A DNA stretch of 64,000 bases from Scytalidium lignicola (taxonomy: Eukaryota > Ascomycota > Leotiomycetes). This document shows positions 35,290-49,367 of this stretch, piece after piece. The translations under genes and the position numbers were made by a program. Under the pieces are notes generated by a model. The model had not been told where the DNA came from. It was given only the letters and a program-made list of their open reading frames with translations, and made no database searches. Every line of letters begins with the position of its first letter. Within the stretch, counting starts at the first letter, position 1. The DNA lies in contig NCSJ02000118.1 in NCBI GenBank assembly GCA_002812745.2, positions 1 to 64,000 on the forward strand. Direction: 5' to 3'.

Positions 35290-37453
35290 TTATTGCGGTT
35301 CAATCACAGTGTCAAACGGATTAATTGTCGCATTCCCAGCTGCAACAGCAGCGTTCTGTGCGTCGTCGCACGATCCAGGCATGTTCCACAACGAGCACTC
35401 CTGAGGCGGAATTCCAGGTAGCTTTTCCGTCCAGCCCCAACTGCTCGACGGACCTTGCGATGCGTATTGGTCAGTAGCATGCCCCCCGAGGTCTATTTTG
35501 CCAGTCGCGACGTCTCTGTCGAACATGGCCCGCATAAAGATTTGGTACACGGTCTCGGGTTGGTATGACGACGCTGAGTGGCCAGACTGGAAAACTCGTG
35601 AGAAGGAGAGACGGCGACCTTGCTGACGGACCACGCCGCCGGTATAGCTGGCATTCGTACTAATGGGCGTGTATCCGGCTGAGTGGAACTGCTCTGCGAA
35701 CGGATACTTGGGCGGTAAGGGAGAGTGCTTCAGCACCTAGCCCTGTGTACTGGTTAGCCAGAATAGGACAATGATGATAAGGATTATAAGGAAGGAGAAA
35801 CCTACAGTTACAAACGTAGTCACGATCGCCATACACGAGGGCAACTTTGATGTCACTTTCTAAGAGGTATTCTAGTGCCGAGATATTTTGTCTGACAGGG
35901 TCACCTGTGCTGAAAAAGGTATTGGTGACGAGATTTGAGTCCAGGGTGAAGTTGACCGGCACTCCGAGGTCCTGCTGAACCCAGTATTGATTAAAGAAAC
36001 CAGCAGGATAGTTCGGAGGCCAGGGGTTTGCCAAAAGATGGGCCATGTCGAATGTGCTTCTCTACTCTCCTATTAGTATTAACGACCTAAAACATTAATT
36101 AAACACCCAAATACATACTCCACTGACACCCACGTAGGTGTCTTCCACATATAGCGCACAATACTGCACCACCGATGCGCATAAGTCGTTCACCTGCTCG
36201 TCATTACCAAAATTATTAGGATCCAGTTTGTTTGCCAAGTTACGGCACTGTGTGATCTGGTCTAGACAGCCACCTGGTCTAGTGAAGTTAAGCTTCGTTT
36301 GTTCGTAGATAGACTGGGGGAGAAATGACACATTGTAAGTATTATTATACGCGATTTCTGGATAGGAAGCCCCCTGGATAGCCAAATCCATGCAACCATT
36401 TGTGATTCCCACCGTGTCGAGGTTAAGGTGACAGTATTTCCGATGATCAAGCTGACCAGCTGCCAGCTTCTCGTTTTGACTCTGGAAGTAGGCAAAGGAG
36501 ACGGTCGTATAGTAGCCGCCATACTTGAAAACTTGTTAGCACATACATCACATCTTCTGTTGACCAAACGGCTACCTACCGAATTGCCCCATAAGCTCAG
36601 TTTCCTCTGTTTCCATCCATGATGAGTAGGGAAATGTTGGACCTAAGCTTGGACAACATCATACAAATTCTTGCCGCATTTTTCGAGGTTCCTACGGTCC
36701 TACTAGGGTCTTGGCTGCCGAACTTACCAGACCATAGTGTTGCGTTTCCCGGCCCTGACTGTGGGTAGACATCATTGGTAATAATGTTGAGCAGCCCATC
36801 CTGGATGTCATCGTAAGAGAACCCAGTATAGAGGGGTTGGTCAATATACAGAATATTCACGTAGTTGTTAAAGCTCCATGGGTTGATGACCGTGCTATTG
36901 TTATCCGGCTGCGCAACACAAGGCCCAGATTCCATAGTAGCAACGTAAGATGAGGCAGAGCCGGGTCCACCAGCCAGGTATATAGAGAGAGGCGCCGAGT
37001 CAGGATTATGGCGGGCTGGAAATAACCAGAAAAAGGTGGAGATGTTGAAGACAGTAGACTTATTTGTAGCCAGGAAGGAAAAGTGGGAACTTGGAATGTT
37101 GACGAAGCCAGAAAACGCAGAAACATCGGGCGTAGTTTCACAAACTGAGGTCTACATTTCCGTATTAGCAACATTGGAGCCCAAGAGGGGTGGGATAGCT
37201 AACATGCCTTCCTGTAGGAGATTGAGACACCAGGATGATTTTCAACGTCGACATAGTTAAGGCTAATCCCCTCACCATTACCTGATGTGACTACAGAGGG
37301 CGGAGCGAGCGCCGCAATAGCAAGGGCTGAAGCATGCATAGCGTTGTTGAAAATCAGGAGAAAGAGGGAAGGCAAAACGGTCGAACTGAGTAAACGCATC
37401 GCGACGTGCTTCTGAGTCGAGAAAGTCGAGAGAAGCGAAAAAGCACGCCGCAT
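35290..37453 (-). pseudogene. Serine carboxypeptidase (S10) pseudogene
   Basis: Recognisable as a secreted peptidase S10 by signal peptide (ATG 37453 or 37399), the oxyanion-loop LAGGPGSAS, the nucleophile elbow WGNSYGG and the later DRDYVCN. It is broken: near 36660-36690 the frame shifts after KNAAR and an in-frame TAG follows at about 36650; a second frame change lies near 35700 just before YPFAEQF. None of these is in a long homopolymer, so they are probably true lesions. The first intron (37152-37207) would use a GC donor (AAG then GCATGT) with a normal branch site and AG acceptor. Other introns, including one at about 36110-36050 and one near 35730-35800, look normal. Family members trim C-terminal residues in acidic surroundings. 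Confidence 0.75.
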
Positions 37454-38314
37454 TTATATCTCCACCAGAATCCATGTCGCAGTAGTGAGCGTATTCACGC
37501 TACGAAAATGATATTTGACAAAAGGAAGTGATGCGCGTACTAAAGAGTGGACTGCTCGTATGAATGCCTTATGTCAGAATTGTAAAGGATTTAACTTGAG
37601 GGAAAGGCAGCTGGTCTGGGCAAAAATGCGAACGGACCACTCAGAGGGCGGGATGATATATTTAGAGATATTACTTTGAAGTCCATGTACCCCGGATTGT
37701 GGCGCAGGTCAATTGCCCAGCGTTATTTCTTTTTCAGCTAGATGATCGTTTCTTGAAGAGGACTTCAATTCACGCTTTGGAGGCGTAATTATGAATGCTA
37801 CACACGAGATTCTCCAGTCCTGCGGTACTAGTAGGTACTATTGTGTAAGCAGAAGGAGCAAGAGTGTGTCCATGGGAATATCAATGGCCGTTATAGTCTT
37901 ATCCCGGCCCTAAACTTTATTTCACAGAAGCTAGTAAGGAGTGGTTGTAGCCGTGAAGAAGAGGCATCGACCCGATGAATCGTGAGTGTATTATATAATT
38001 AACGTAGTCACGATGCGTGCCCGTCAATGTGCTTGAAATGGGTAGTCTTAATAAATGAAATCGAGATCGAGGCTAGTATCTAGGCAACGGCCTTATTGCA
38101 AGACATCCAATGAAATCACCAAGAACGAGCATGTGGCCCCAGCTAAGGAAACAATGTGATATTTAATAAATATCTGCGCCTGTTTCTGTCGAAAAAGCTT
38201 AATTATATCAAATCCCTCTCCATATTTCTTCTCGAAAGCGGTAGTTGCCCTTGATTATTTAATCGGACAGTTTCGCTGCAATGTATATTACCTAACCCTG
38301 CCCATAAATAATAA
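37454..38314. other. Intergenic, nothing recognised
   Basis: Shared upstream region of the carboxypeptidase pseudogene and the gene at 38315. No repeat or gene recognised. Confidence 0.45.
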
Positions 38315-39047
38315 ATGGACGCCACCAACGAGCTTCCCTCATACGAGGATGTGCATCTCGATAGTGCTCCCACCGTGAGCGATAGCCGAGTCTACAGCCT
38401 TATGACCTTGACCTTGGATCCATCTGGCTTGTCCATCGGCCCTCTTCCTACGGAACAACCGGACATGCCAGTCCATTATGCTCTGTCCTCTTCTTTGCTT
38501 AAAGTCAATCTTGGAAGTTCGATTCACGTGAAAAGACAAATTTGGGGGGGAACTTCATTCGTCGGCGTCTGGGCCATTGGGGACTGCTACATGAAGGCCA
38601 TCTACACACGTAACCCGAAACTGCGGAGTATTATGGTTTCCAGGTCCACCGGGATTTTTGTCGCAACCCATCTCAAAAAAAAAGGCTTGGGAGTTTTGTA
38701 TCCCGGTTCCACTGGAAGGTATCGATATACGAACAGCTGTTGATCCCATTTTCACTCTTGGCACTAGTGATGAGCCAACCGTCACCCAGCACCATTTGCT
38801 ACAGTTCTATGATGCAAAGTGGGTTAGCTATGAGTCGAGTGCTGATGGTGAAGCAATCGCGTTTGAAAAGCAGGGGGGTGAGCAGAGCAATGGAATGCCA
38901 ATGTTGACCCTAGTTAAGAATTTGGATGAGGATACGATGGACTTTTTAGTTTCGGCTTGGTGTGTAAAGCTTTGGGAGGAGGTCGGCAGGGTAGCTCGCA
39001 ACCAGCGTAGATTCAGTTCAGGGCGCAGATTCAGTTCAGCTTCTTAA
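38315..39047 (+). CDS. Unknown fungal protein, homopolymer frameshift
   Basis: Two overlapping frames, one from ATG 38315 and the other ending at 39047, meet at a run of nine A (38675-38683). Removing one base from the run joins them into 243 residues without a stop. N-terminus has LPSYEDV, a PPxY-like proline/tyrosine motif; the C-terminal part (LTLVKNLDEDTMDFLVSAWC) is helical. It resembles uncharacterised fungal proteins seen near plasma-membrane tubby-like folds, but I do not recognise a function. The shift is most likely a sequencing overcall, as in two other genes here. Confidence 0.6.
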
Positions 39048-39477
39048 TTTGAGATTATGCAAATTGAAATATTGCAAGGTGGCTTTATACACTAGTCAGA
39101 GGGGATTAATCTTTCTCCATCTAACTATTTCCCAGAGATTTTCGGATATATTAATTGCAGTATTAACACATATCATATATAATCAGTTATGTCGTTGATT
39201 TAGATTTCTTAAGAAATATCACAATTATCAACTACATATTTTAACTGATTTTAATTCGGATGGTTACCCCTCCCCTTTAAAAAATTATAACTCTTGCAAA
39301 TCCTCCATTTTAAATCGATAACGTAGTACTAAAGTTTACATTATCACACAAATAATGTTTAGGTATGTGGAAATCTCGACAGCTGTAAATCAGAGTTAAG
39401 ATATAATATCTATTAATTGATTAGTTTGATCGCTCTGAACTGGTCTGGTGACGTTGAGAGGCCATGCAATCTGTTGG

Positions 39478-39668
39478 ACAGGTTACATATGCCGATCGTA
39501 ATAGGTTCCCATAGAATATATATAAATTGACTACTAAATTAACTACTGTACAGTGGGCAAGTATGGCCACTTATATAGGGGCCTNACCGGCCCCAGTAAT
39601 ACGGCCGTATTACGTGCCGTATTACAGCTCTACAGTGGTTGCCTGTAGGCAGTGGTAGGCTACCATTC
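39478..39668. repeat. Dispersed repeat, copy 2, with palindromes
   Basis: Matches 705-815 over the first ~105 bases. Continues into GC-rich palindromes: GGGGCC...GGCCCC with an N in the loop (39579-39594) and the perfect 16 bp TAATACGGCCGTATTA at 39598-39613, followed by another CGTATTAC. Ends near CTACCATTCAAC. GC-richer and so less decayed than copy 1. The GGTAGGCTACC motif recurs at 48451 beside the pogo relic, hinting at one transposon family. Confidence 0.55.
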
Positions 39669-40264
39669 AACACAATCAAAATCCCTCAACGTATCGATCT
39701 CGGCACGTGTTATTGTCATAACATGATATTATCAAAGGTACAGTACGTGTTAAAGGAGGACATATTTTATAATGTATATAGTATAAATCAACATCAACGA
39801 ATTGGAGTAATTTAACAAATCTCAGATTAGCAAGGAATTACTAACTAAATAAATTATTTAATAAGTTGAATTAAGCTAGGGGTGTTGGTATAGCTGACCC
39901 AAGTGACACTTTTGTTATAACGACCGCCAATTAATAATTGAACATTATTGATTTATTCTTCCGGAGTTAATACTCTTAACGAGTGCATCACTACCTAAGG
40001 AGGCAGGTTAAACACCTTGACTGCTTCCGGGGTGCAAACTTTATGTTTTGAACCCCAAAGACTATTTTAAGGACAGGATAAGCAATTAAAGTTATGTATG
40101 TATTGTTAAAGTAATTGACAGCTTGCTAACCATTAGTTACAGCATATTGTCTGAATTGCCGGATCGTTTCATTCTTATTTGACACTATATATAAGTACAA
40201 TGATCTGCTAATACCTTTTTATAAAGGATAACACGCTTTGTGGCCATAGATTTGAGCCCTCACC

Positions 40265-40437
40265 CTATAGCTTCGCTCCGGCTTTACAGATATACTCAGC
40301 TACTTGTTCAAGTAAAATAATGGTACTTCCTGTGCCAGGATCTCCGCGTACTCCATTAGGATCCAGATACATAAAGTAGATCATCAAGTTAGGCGGGGTT
40401 TGGGGAGCTATAATCGGATTGTTTCGTGTTGGCGAAA
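40265..40437 (-). pseudogene. Possible terminal exon of a lost small gene
   Basis: A stop-free minus-strand stretch of about 57 codons ends at TAG 40265 and reads like protein: DPNGVRGDPGTGST then LLEQVAEYICKAG. Further upstream on the same strand, near 40545-40615, another stretch encodes a signal-like LAIAAFAGALTFG. They may be parts of a former secreted-protein gene, but no start codon or clean splice path was found. Family not recognised. Confidence 0.25.
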
Positions 40438-42128
40438 AGAAGCACGTACGTATTTAGTTAAATCTAGTTTGCGCAGATATAGTACCGACTTCTAGTAGTT
40501 TTCTATATTTTGTTTAATAAATGCAGACTCTGCATTTGTTGTGGGTATTGCCAAACGTCAGAGCTCCGGCAAAGGCAGCGATGGCCAGAGTGAAAGTAAT
40601 ATTATTACCTGAAACCAAATATTTTTGCCTATGCTCAGAGAATCGTATAACATATCAGAGACAATGCATATAATGTTCAAGCACAACAAGGGTCCTCTGT
40701 CATCTTTGAATAAATGCGTTTGAACGACCTATAGCTGACCTCTCGCAGCAAATAGACGTGTACGATGTTATTTTGCACACCCGGTCTAGCGGCTATTGCA
40801 TCAACACGTATGAATTGTTATGTACCACAAATCTTCTAACTACCCAATTCGCTGCCTTACTAGTTACNTTTTTTTGTCTTCTAACCGCATAGATTTGTAT
40901 TAGCAACACTACATCTCCGCCAAGCCAGTAGCTACGTTCCATCCTACAATAGATAGTCTCGATGGCCATATGATGAGTAAATTGGCAAGTGGTGCCTTAT
41001 TAGAAACCCCGTGAGGCACAGCTACAGTACTAACAAAGGTAGTCGAAAACAGCCGTGAACGGTCTCGGTGCATCGTCTCTTCGTGATTGTCAGCGGTAAC
41101 CTCCGAACTCAGATTCTCCGAATGAAATTCTGTGTTTTCATTTAGAATACAATCTGTTTTGCGGATGTAAAAGCTTGAGGGATTGATCTTTACGCAACTG
41201 GACAACGTAGTGGACGAGTTCTTGCAACAGGTGCTTCAGCTTGCCTAGGTAGGGAACGGGAACAGTAATGTGAACGATCAGTCTCAAGGTCATGGGTCTT
41301 GCTGTTAAGATCCAATTCAACCACCAGTCTGCGAGAATAAAGGTGCCAGCCAACCAGTTGTGACCATACCTGGAAGATGTGTATGTGGTACTATTTGAGG
41401 AGGCCGATATACTTGAATGGTTGCGTTGTGCTGAGAAAGCAGGAATTGATCCATTGATCACAGCATATCTTGAGGCGTAACCGGGAAATGATTACTTTTC
41501 CGGTATCAGCCACCAAGCCCCTCTAGATCCGATGACCCGTGTGCGGTATTAGAATAGCAACCGGGGTAAATGGCCCACTATGAGCCGAATAGTGGCCTCG
41601 ATCATAACTAGAGAATGAGAGCTAACGGATTAAGACCTCATCCGGCTCAAGTGATAGCCGGTCGTCAGCTTTGAGGCCCTGTTCTAGATTGTTGCCACTG
41701 TCATAACACTCACTACGTTCATATACTCCGTAAGGCCAGTTATTCTCAGTCAGACACGCTAGTTTAGACCTTCATTGGCCCCTGGAATGTCTCACTTGGC
41801 CGAACAGGCGGATAACCAACCAGCCTACGACACACATTTATGTACTTATCAGTGAATTTCGCTTTTTAAATTCCTTTATCAGGAATTACAGTAGTGCTTA
41901 TGTGATTTTCTTCCATAAGCCACGTCAGCCTATTTAAGAGCTCGACCCATTGTACTCAAACCATCATCAATTCTAGAAATCTATCGAGTCTACTATACAG
42001 TTTATATATGTGGTTAACGCGCACTGACCATTGACATCCTTCTGCGCCTCAAACCACCGATTTATTAATACTACTACGTGTAACTATATTAGTAGAAGTA
42101 ATTAAACCCTAACAAAAAATTGCTTTAG

Positions 42129-44094
<1,966 letters not shown>

Positions 44095-44776
44095 GGTGCT
44101 TGCTCGACTTCCAGAGCCTAGTAAATTCAAGCGTAAGATTCGCCGCTCACTTGGAAATCTTGGGACGATGGCATAGATGCGCCATTGTTTTCAAGCGTAT
44201 AATTATAACATTATAACGTATAAATTTTGTCAATTTTATATATAAGAAAAAATACAATAAAGTTCGTAAGGCTACCTTTTCTCGTAGCACGTATCATGGC
44301 TCTCACAAATATAAGATATTAAACGACTAGAGCAGCCCCTTAATCGACTTATATCAATTAACGCACAAGAATGTGCTAAATATAGAATTGAACTTCGTAT
44401 TAATCAATGTCAAGGAATACAATAATGTATAAACTTTGGGAGAAATTGGCAATATGCGAGAAGTTATGGATTATGTAAATAGTAGTTTTACATTATTGAG
44501 TTATCATTATCAATGAGATGAAAAGATACCAAAAAGAACTTTAATAAGATAAATTTTGGTCATTGAGATTGGTCAGAGGATGATGCTTAAGAACGCAAGA
44601 AATCAGAGGGTTCTTTACCTCTCTTGGCTTGTTTCGATGGTTGAGTCACCCAAGTTCTAACACTCCGAATGACTGACTCACCCGATCTCTAGTCAGTTAA
44701 CTTTTATAGCAATTATATATTCTCAGCAAAGCATCACAAATTCCTATGGTAGTTTTTTTAAGCCCTTAGCTTATCA
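44095..44776. other. Intergenic, nothing recognised
   Basis: AT-rich 3' flank of the halogenase and upstream space of the ELO-like gene. No gene or repeat recognised. Confidence 0.45.
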
Positions 44777-45523
44777 ATGATGTTTTCTAATGTGATCAGT
44801 TCCCCATATCTCCTATACACAACGACAATTTTCTCTTTTATTTTCGCTCATCTCACCATTATTGCTGTGAAAAATAGTGGGCCTATATCCTAGCAAGCAC
44901 TTTAATCAAATACAACAGTGGAGCCTATTCTATTGCATCTCTTCTGTTATGTAGCGTAATAGTGCGTTCAATTTACATTGAGGTGACCCAGACTCCAAAT
45001 CCATCACTTCAGTCAATTATTTGTTCACCTTCACTATTGAAGTCCGATCTAAAGCTTCGGTACCTCTATTATGCCTCGAAAATTTACGAGTCCATCGATA
45101 TCTTCAACGTTCTTGCGGTAGGGGGATTAGTCAATACTCATTTTGGGTTTCACCACTTTACCATGAGACTGCAACCTTTATTTTGTACCCTAAAAATTCC
45201 AATACTAATTGAAAAGATAGACACCATACTTGACCTACGCCCATGTAATATCCCACCCCGTGAGCTGGAAAATATTTGCTTTCCTCAACACGCTACATCA
45301 CACGTTCATGTATGCATACTTTGGAGGTGCTTCGATATTCTCTGATATCCTTCCCTTTACAGGATGTTTGCAGCTCGGCATTGGGATTCCAGTCGAAGTA
45401 TACATCATTTGGAATCATTGCGGGCCAGATGATTCATTGTGGGCCAATAAGCTGGCATTGATATTACTTTTGAGTTATGCGTTATTGGTTTCTAGGGATC
45501 TGAGGAATCGTGGGAAGAAGTAA
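44777..45523 (+). pseudogene. ELO-like membrane protein gene with lost splice donor
   Basis: Coding segments 44878-45162 and 45221-45523 join in frame to an ELO-type fatty-acid-elongase-like membrane protein: YASKIYESIDIFNVL, the histidine box HFGFHHFT-TPYLTY, then NTLHHTFMYAYFGG. The 58-base intron between them (45163-45220) has a good branch site (TACTAAT) and AG acceptor, but its donor reads ATGAGA instead of GTGAGA, so normal splicing should fail. The 5' end is uncertain: an ATG at 44777 with an intron 44792-44877 keeps frame but is weak. Either a recent pseudogene or a base error at one position. Confidence 0.55.
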
Positions 45524-46090
45524 TTGGAGGCAGACTAAAGGTAGCGTTAGTAGACTATGGACTCACATATAAAAGGGGCTTTAATAACAGCTATTCCCAG
45601 AAATTGAAGCTACATCAGCTTGCCACTACCAGAGTAACTTTTTGTATAGAGCGGATAATTCTAGTATTGAAATACCACAATCAAGCAACTCTAAACTTGG
45701 TAACCCGCAGCACCTCGGTCTACCATAATATCCTAAAACCCTCTAGCACGAACATCTTACCTCTTCTATATATATAAAAGTCCTATAGTTCGCCAACTAT
45801 TCACTAGGTCAAGTACAGGTATTATTATACTGAGACTAATGTTATATTAAAGTCTCAAAATCTATTTTAACTATATCGTACTTATTTATACAGTCATGTT
45901 TATCCCTTCTAACTGGACTTCTGATCTTCCACATCGAACCAAAACAATATGGAGTCGTTTTATTAATCCTCATTAAAGATCCCTTTCCCCCACACTATAC
46001 TGTCTGTAATAACCACGTAGGTACCCTAGTTCAGTACTAGGCATCGCCCTCGTATCATTTCAACAAGTACTTTTAAAGAAAGTGACAGGA
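45524..46090. other. Intergenic, nothing recognised
   Basis: Between the 3' ends of the ELO-like gene and the P450. AT-rich, no gene or repeat recognised. Confidence 0.45.
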
Positions 46091-47937
46091 TTATTTTGCT
46101 GTAACTGGTACTACTTGAGGCAATTCCTTGAAATATATCGGTTTAGTGAAGTCTGGTAGACACTGTAAGTTTGCATGAACAATATTCTTCGGTCTTTTTA
46201 ACCCGTTTGGATCCCCCTCACCCTCACAGTTCGGACCTAGAGCAACATCGTATCGTCTTAAAATTTCAATGATGATACATTTAACCTCCGCACCCGCAAA
46301 AAATCGTCCGGGGCATGCCATTGGCCCATGGCTGAAATTAATATTGTCTTGTCCTGTCTGAACGAACTGGTGGGCATTTTCTTGGCCTGAGATGGCACGA
46401 ATCTCGGAGTAGCGGAAAGGATAGAAGGTATCAAGGGGCGGCTGGCCTGGAACGTAGTCGAGAGGCGTTTTGAGATTCGAAGGAGGATGAATCCACGGCG
46501 CCATCGGGTGCATAAACCCAATTGAAGCTCCGTATGGAATAGTGTGTCCAGTAGAGAGCTTGATGCCATTTGTAGCAGTGACAAGGCGTTGAAGAGATGC
46601 TAAAAGTAAAAAGAGAGCAAATGTTAGTACTTCCTCGTAAATTTGTGTTTTGTAGTAACAGCAGCGTGTTAGGCTAGGCATGGAAACTTACTCATAGAAG
46701 CTGTTTCAGAATATTAGCGGGTGTTTAAGGGAGCATGACATGATATAACGCCTCTTACCTGGGCTCATCCTCTGGCTCTCACGCAGGAGACTGTCCAGCT
46801 TTCGTAATTTAGGCAAACTTATCTTTCTGATAATATGACCGGGCTCAGTCGCTAAAACCTCCTCGATCTCCTCCCGCAACCCTGGAATATATTGCGGATG
46901 AGCTGCAAGGTCGAACAGGATATTGATTACAGTAATACAAGTGTTGTGAATAGACCCAAATCCTGGATCAAATTAGCATATGCTAGAGACGCCTTTCATA
47001 TAAGATAATACCTGCGAAGAGCTGCTCGTTTGCCAAGAGTTGAAAATCTACGTTCCGCTTGGTATCCATTTGGTTTAACATCCAAGAAATGAGGTTGTAT
47101 TGATTACTAGCCAGCTGCTCTTCACCATCTGAGCTATTACGAGCCTGGAGAACTGCTTCAATATAAGGCTTCAAAATTTGGGCGCCTCGTCGTTTATCTT
47201 CTTCTAGGCTTTTAATCGCCGGCAGAAATGGTGCTTGAAAGGGACGGAGCATTGGTTTGGTACCATTAACCGCTTTAATCACTTCGACCATATCTATCGT
47301 ATATTTAATAGACATCTGGATCCATTCCGGATTCCGGGATAGTGGTAGACCTACGAACATGCGTCCATTGGTTAGAGCACTAAGTGTTAGGAACTTCTCG
47401 TAGAGGGAGACTTGCGTCCATTTTGGAGCACGCCCAATCTGATATTTTAAGGCAAATATTGCCTCATCTTGCATTTCTGGTAGCATTCGACCAATGTTAT
47501 TAGTTAAATCAGTCCTAATCGCCGCTATGCCGACTGGATGATCTTCCCCTAGGTCTGTATATTTTCCATGCAACTTATGATACACTTCTTTTCGTAGAGA
47601 TAATTTGTCTTCGGGAAGTTTTCGCACTTCATCCATAACACGATTTGGTAGAATAATCCGTGGCGGAAATGAAGGCAAAATAAAAGGCTCATCTGGATAC
47701 TGCGGAAGGTTCGTTTAGTAGATTGGGCATAAAACTAGAGCAAACATCGTATACCTGAGAAGTAGCTTTCTGTAAGGTCGCTTTCCAATCATTATCTTCC
47801 ACAGTTGCTACCGGCAAATTTCGTCTCCCTGCAGACCAAGATAGCAAATATCGTATAGCCACGAAAGTTAACACCAAAGCCAGTGCGCTCGCCGGGAGCT
47901 GAGGCGACTGTAGAAGTTCCCAGTCAGACATCGTCAT
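46091..47937 (-). CDS. Cytochrome P450 with 9-nt micro-exon
   Basis: Exons: 47755-47937, 47012-47699, 46759-46962, 46692-46700, 46091-46599; 530 residues, frame kept. The fourth exon is only nine bases (CTTCTATGA) between a GTAAGA...CAG intron of 58 bases and a GTAAGT...TTTTAG intron of 92 bases; including it gives MSPASMTSLQRL, the spacing normal after the K-helix, whereas skipping it removes three residues. Other marks: N-terminal ER anchor, K-helix ESQR, heme loop FSHGPMACPG with Cys457. Type resembles fungal ent-kaurene-oxidase-like or other secondary-metabolism P450s. Convergent to the halogenase side, it may modify the same product. Confidence 0.9.
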
Positions 47938-48409
47938 TATTCTTCATAAAAATTAGGGCCGAAATCAAGACAATAAGATAGTAATAAACTAAAATAATTT
48001 ATATCTTCGTAATCTGTGATGTTCTGTTATGAAATATGACTTTAAATGATATGTAAATAAGTGGAAACCCACTACGTGACCGCGATAATTATTACCGAGT
48101 CCTCGGCAGAGCCTTTTGCTCTGGCCAAAAAGAAACATCCTAGTTGCAAAGCCATCTTTACTAGCAAGGGTAAAAGACACGAAGGAACGAGACAACCTTT
48201 CTGCATGAGTGTTAAAAATATTAATATAGTAATCGGTCCTAATCTCATAGGTTGCTTCGAAGATAAGCAGTAATATAGAAAGGTACGCTACAGAAGGGAT
48301 TAATCTTATGTGCATATAGAATTATTTACGGTAGTGCTAGCTGTTTTGATAATACCCTTATAAATAACTGTTGCAATATTTGGAGTTTACGGATGCCACT
48401 TCACAGTGT
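47938..48409. other. Intergenic, upstream of P450
   Basis: Upstream region of the P450 gene; short frames only, nothing recognised. Confidence 0.4.
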
Positions 48410-49091
48410 TCTTACGGTTGCCTATGCTAGGGCTTACGGATAGGGTTTACGGTAGGCTACCACTGTAGGCAACTATAGGCACCCTACGGGTGCCTGTACG
48501 ACCGTAACTGTTGACCATAACGGTTTTACGGCCGTAACTCTCTGTATATATAGAATCTGCTGTAGTTGTAGACTCCTTAAGCAATCAATACAATAGTGGT
48601 TCTGTATTCCTGCGTTTCCAGTCAACAACTTGTATTTCAGCAATTAAGAAAGCTTTTTTACCAAGCCTTATATATCAAGGAAAATTACAAAATCTTCAAT
48701 TTAATTAAGTTCAAGACATAAAACCAGAAGATAAAGCCTTTTTTAATTCTCTCTTAATAAGTGGACTTCTGATGCTTTAAGTCTTGCATGGTTACAAGAG
48801 GTATTTGAGCCTTAAACTAAAGTTACAGCTAATAAGAAGTGGTGTTTATTAATTGTTGATGGCCATTTTAGCTACGTGAATTTGCAATTCCTTGATTACG
48901 CGTATGAGCAGAAAATATTTGTGCTAAAACCTCTACCTCATACAACCTATCACTTACAACCTTTGGATATAGGGCTATTTTTGCCATTAGCTGATCGATA
49001 TTCAGAAGAACAAGACAGTCTATTGCAAGATGCTATGGGAAAGGTTTCCATGTTTAAAACGCTGTTTTGGAGCCTGTTTTTGCCATCATGA
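48410..49091 (+). mobile_element. Relic of a pogo/Fot1-type DDE transposon
   Basis: From about 48780 the plus strand reads a DDE endonuclease remnant: LLIVDGHFSYV (second Asp region), then NLQFLDYAY and HTTYHLQPLDIG, the hallmark of Fot1/pogo transposases. In-frame TAA codons interrupt it upstream, and it ends at 49091. The 5' side (48410-48560) is rich in palindromes, including AGGCACCC-TAC-GGGTGCCT at 48477-48495 and ACGGCCGT near 48530, as expected at a transposon end. Only a part of a normal transposase is left. Confidence 0.75.
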
Positions 49092-49367
49092 GAGCATAGT
49101 TTCACCAAGGCTAATATTACCTCTACATTCNAAAAAAACTAGCATATAGCTAATTAACCCACTAACTGTGCTTGAAAAGGTGTTTCTAAAGCAAAAACCA
49201 CTTTCTCCAACGGGCCCATTAATACTAATTTTGCATACAAAATTATCCCGTGGATGAGGAGAGATACATAATATTAGGGCTGGCGGCATCTGTTTATATT
49301 GATTAGAATTTAATATCGGAGACTATATATAATAAAGAGTAAATGTCTGAAATTCGGTCAGATTTTA

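Noticed and set aside
40909..41461. Two overlapping minus-strand frames
   Set aside because: They exclude each other over most of the overlap and neither shows a known motif; kept only as a note in the intergenic entry.
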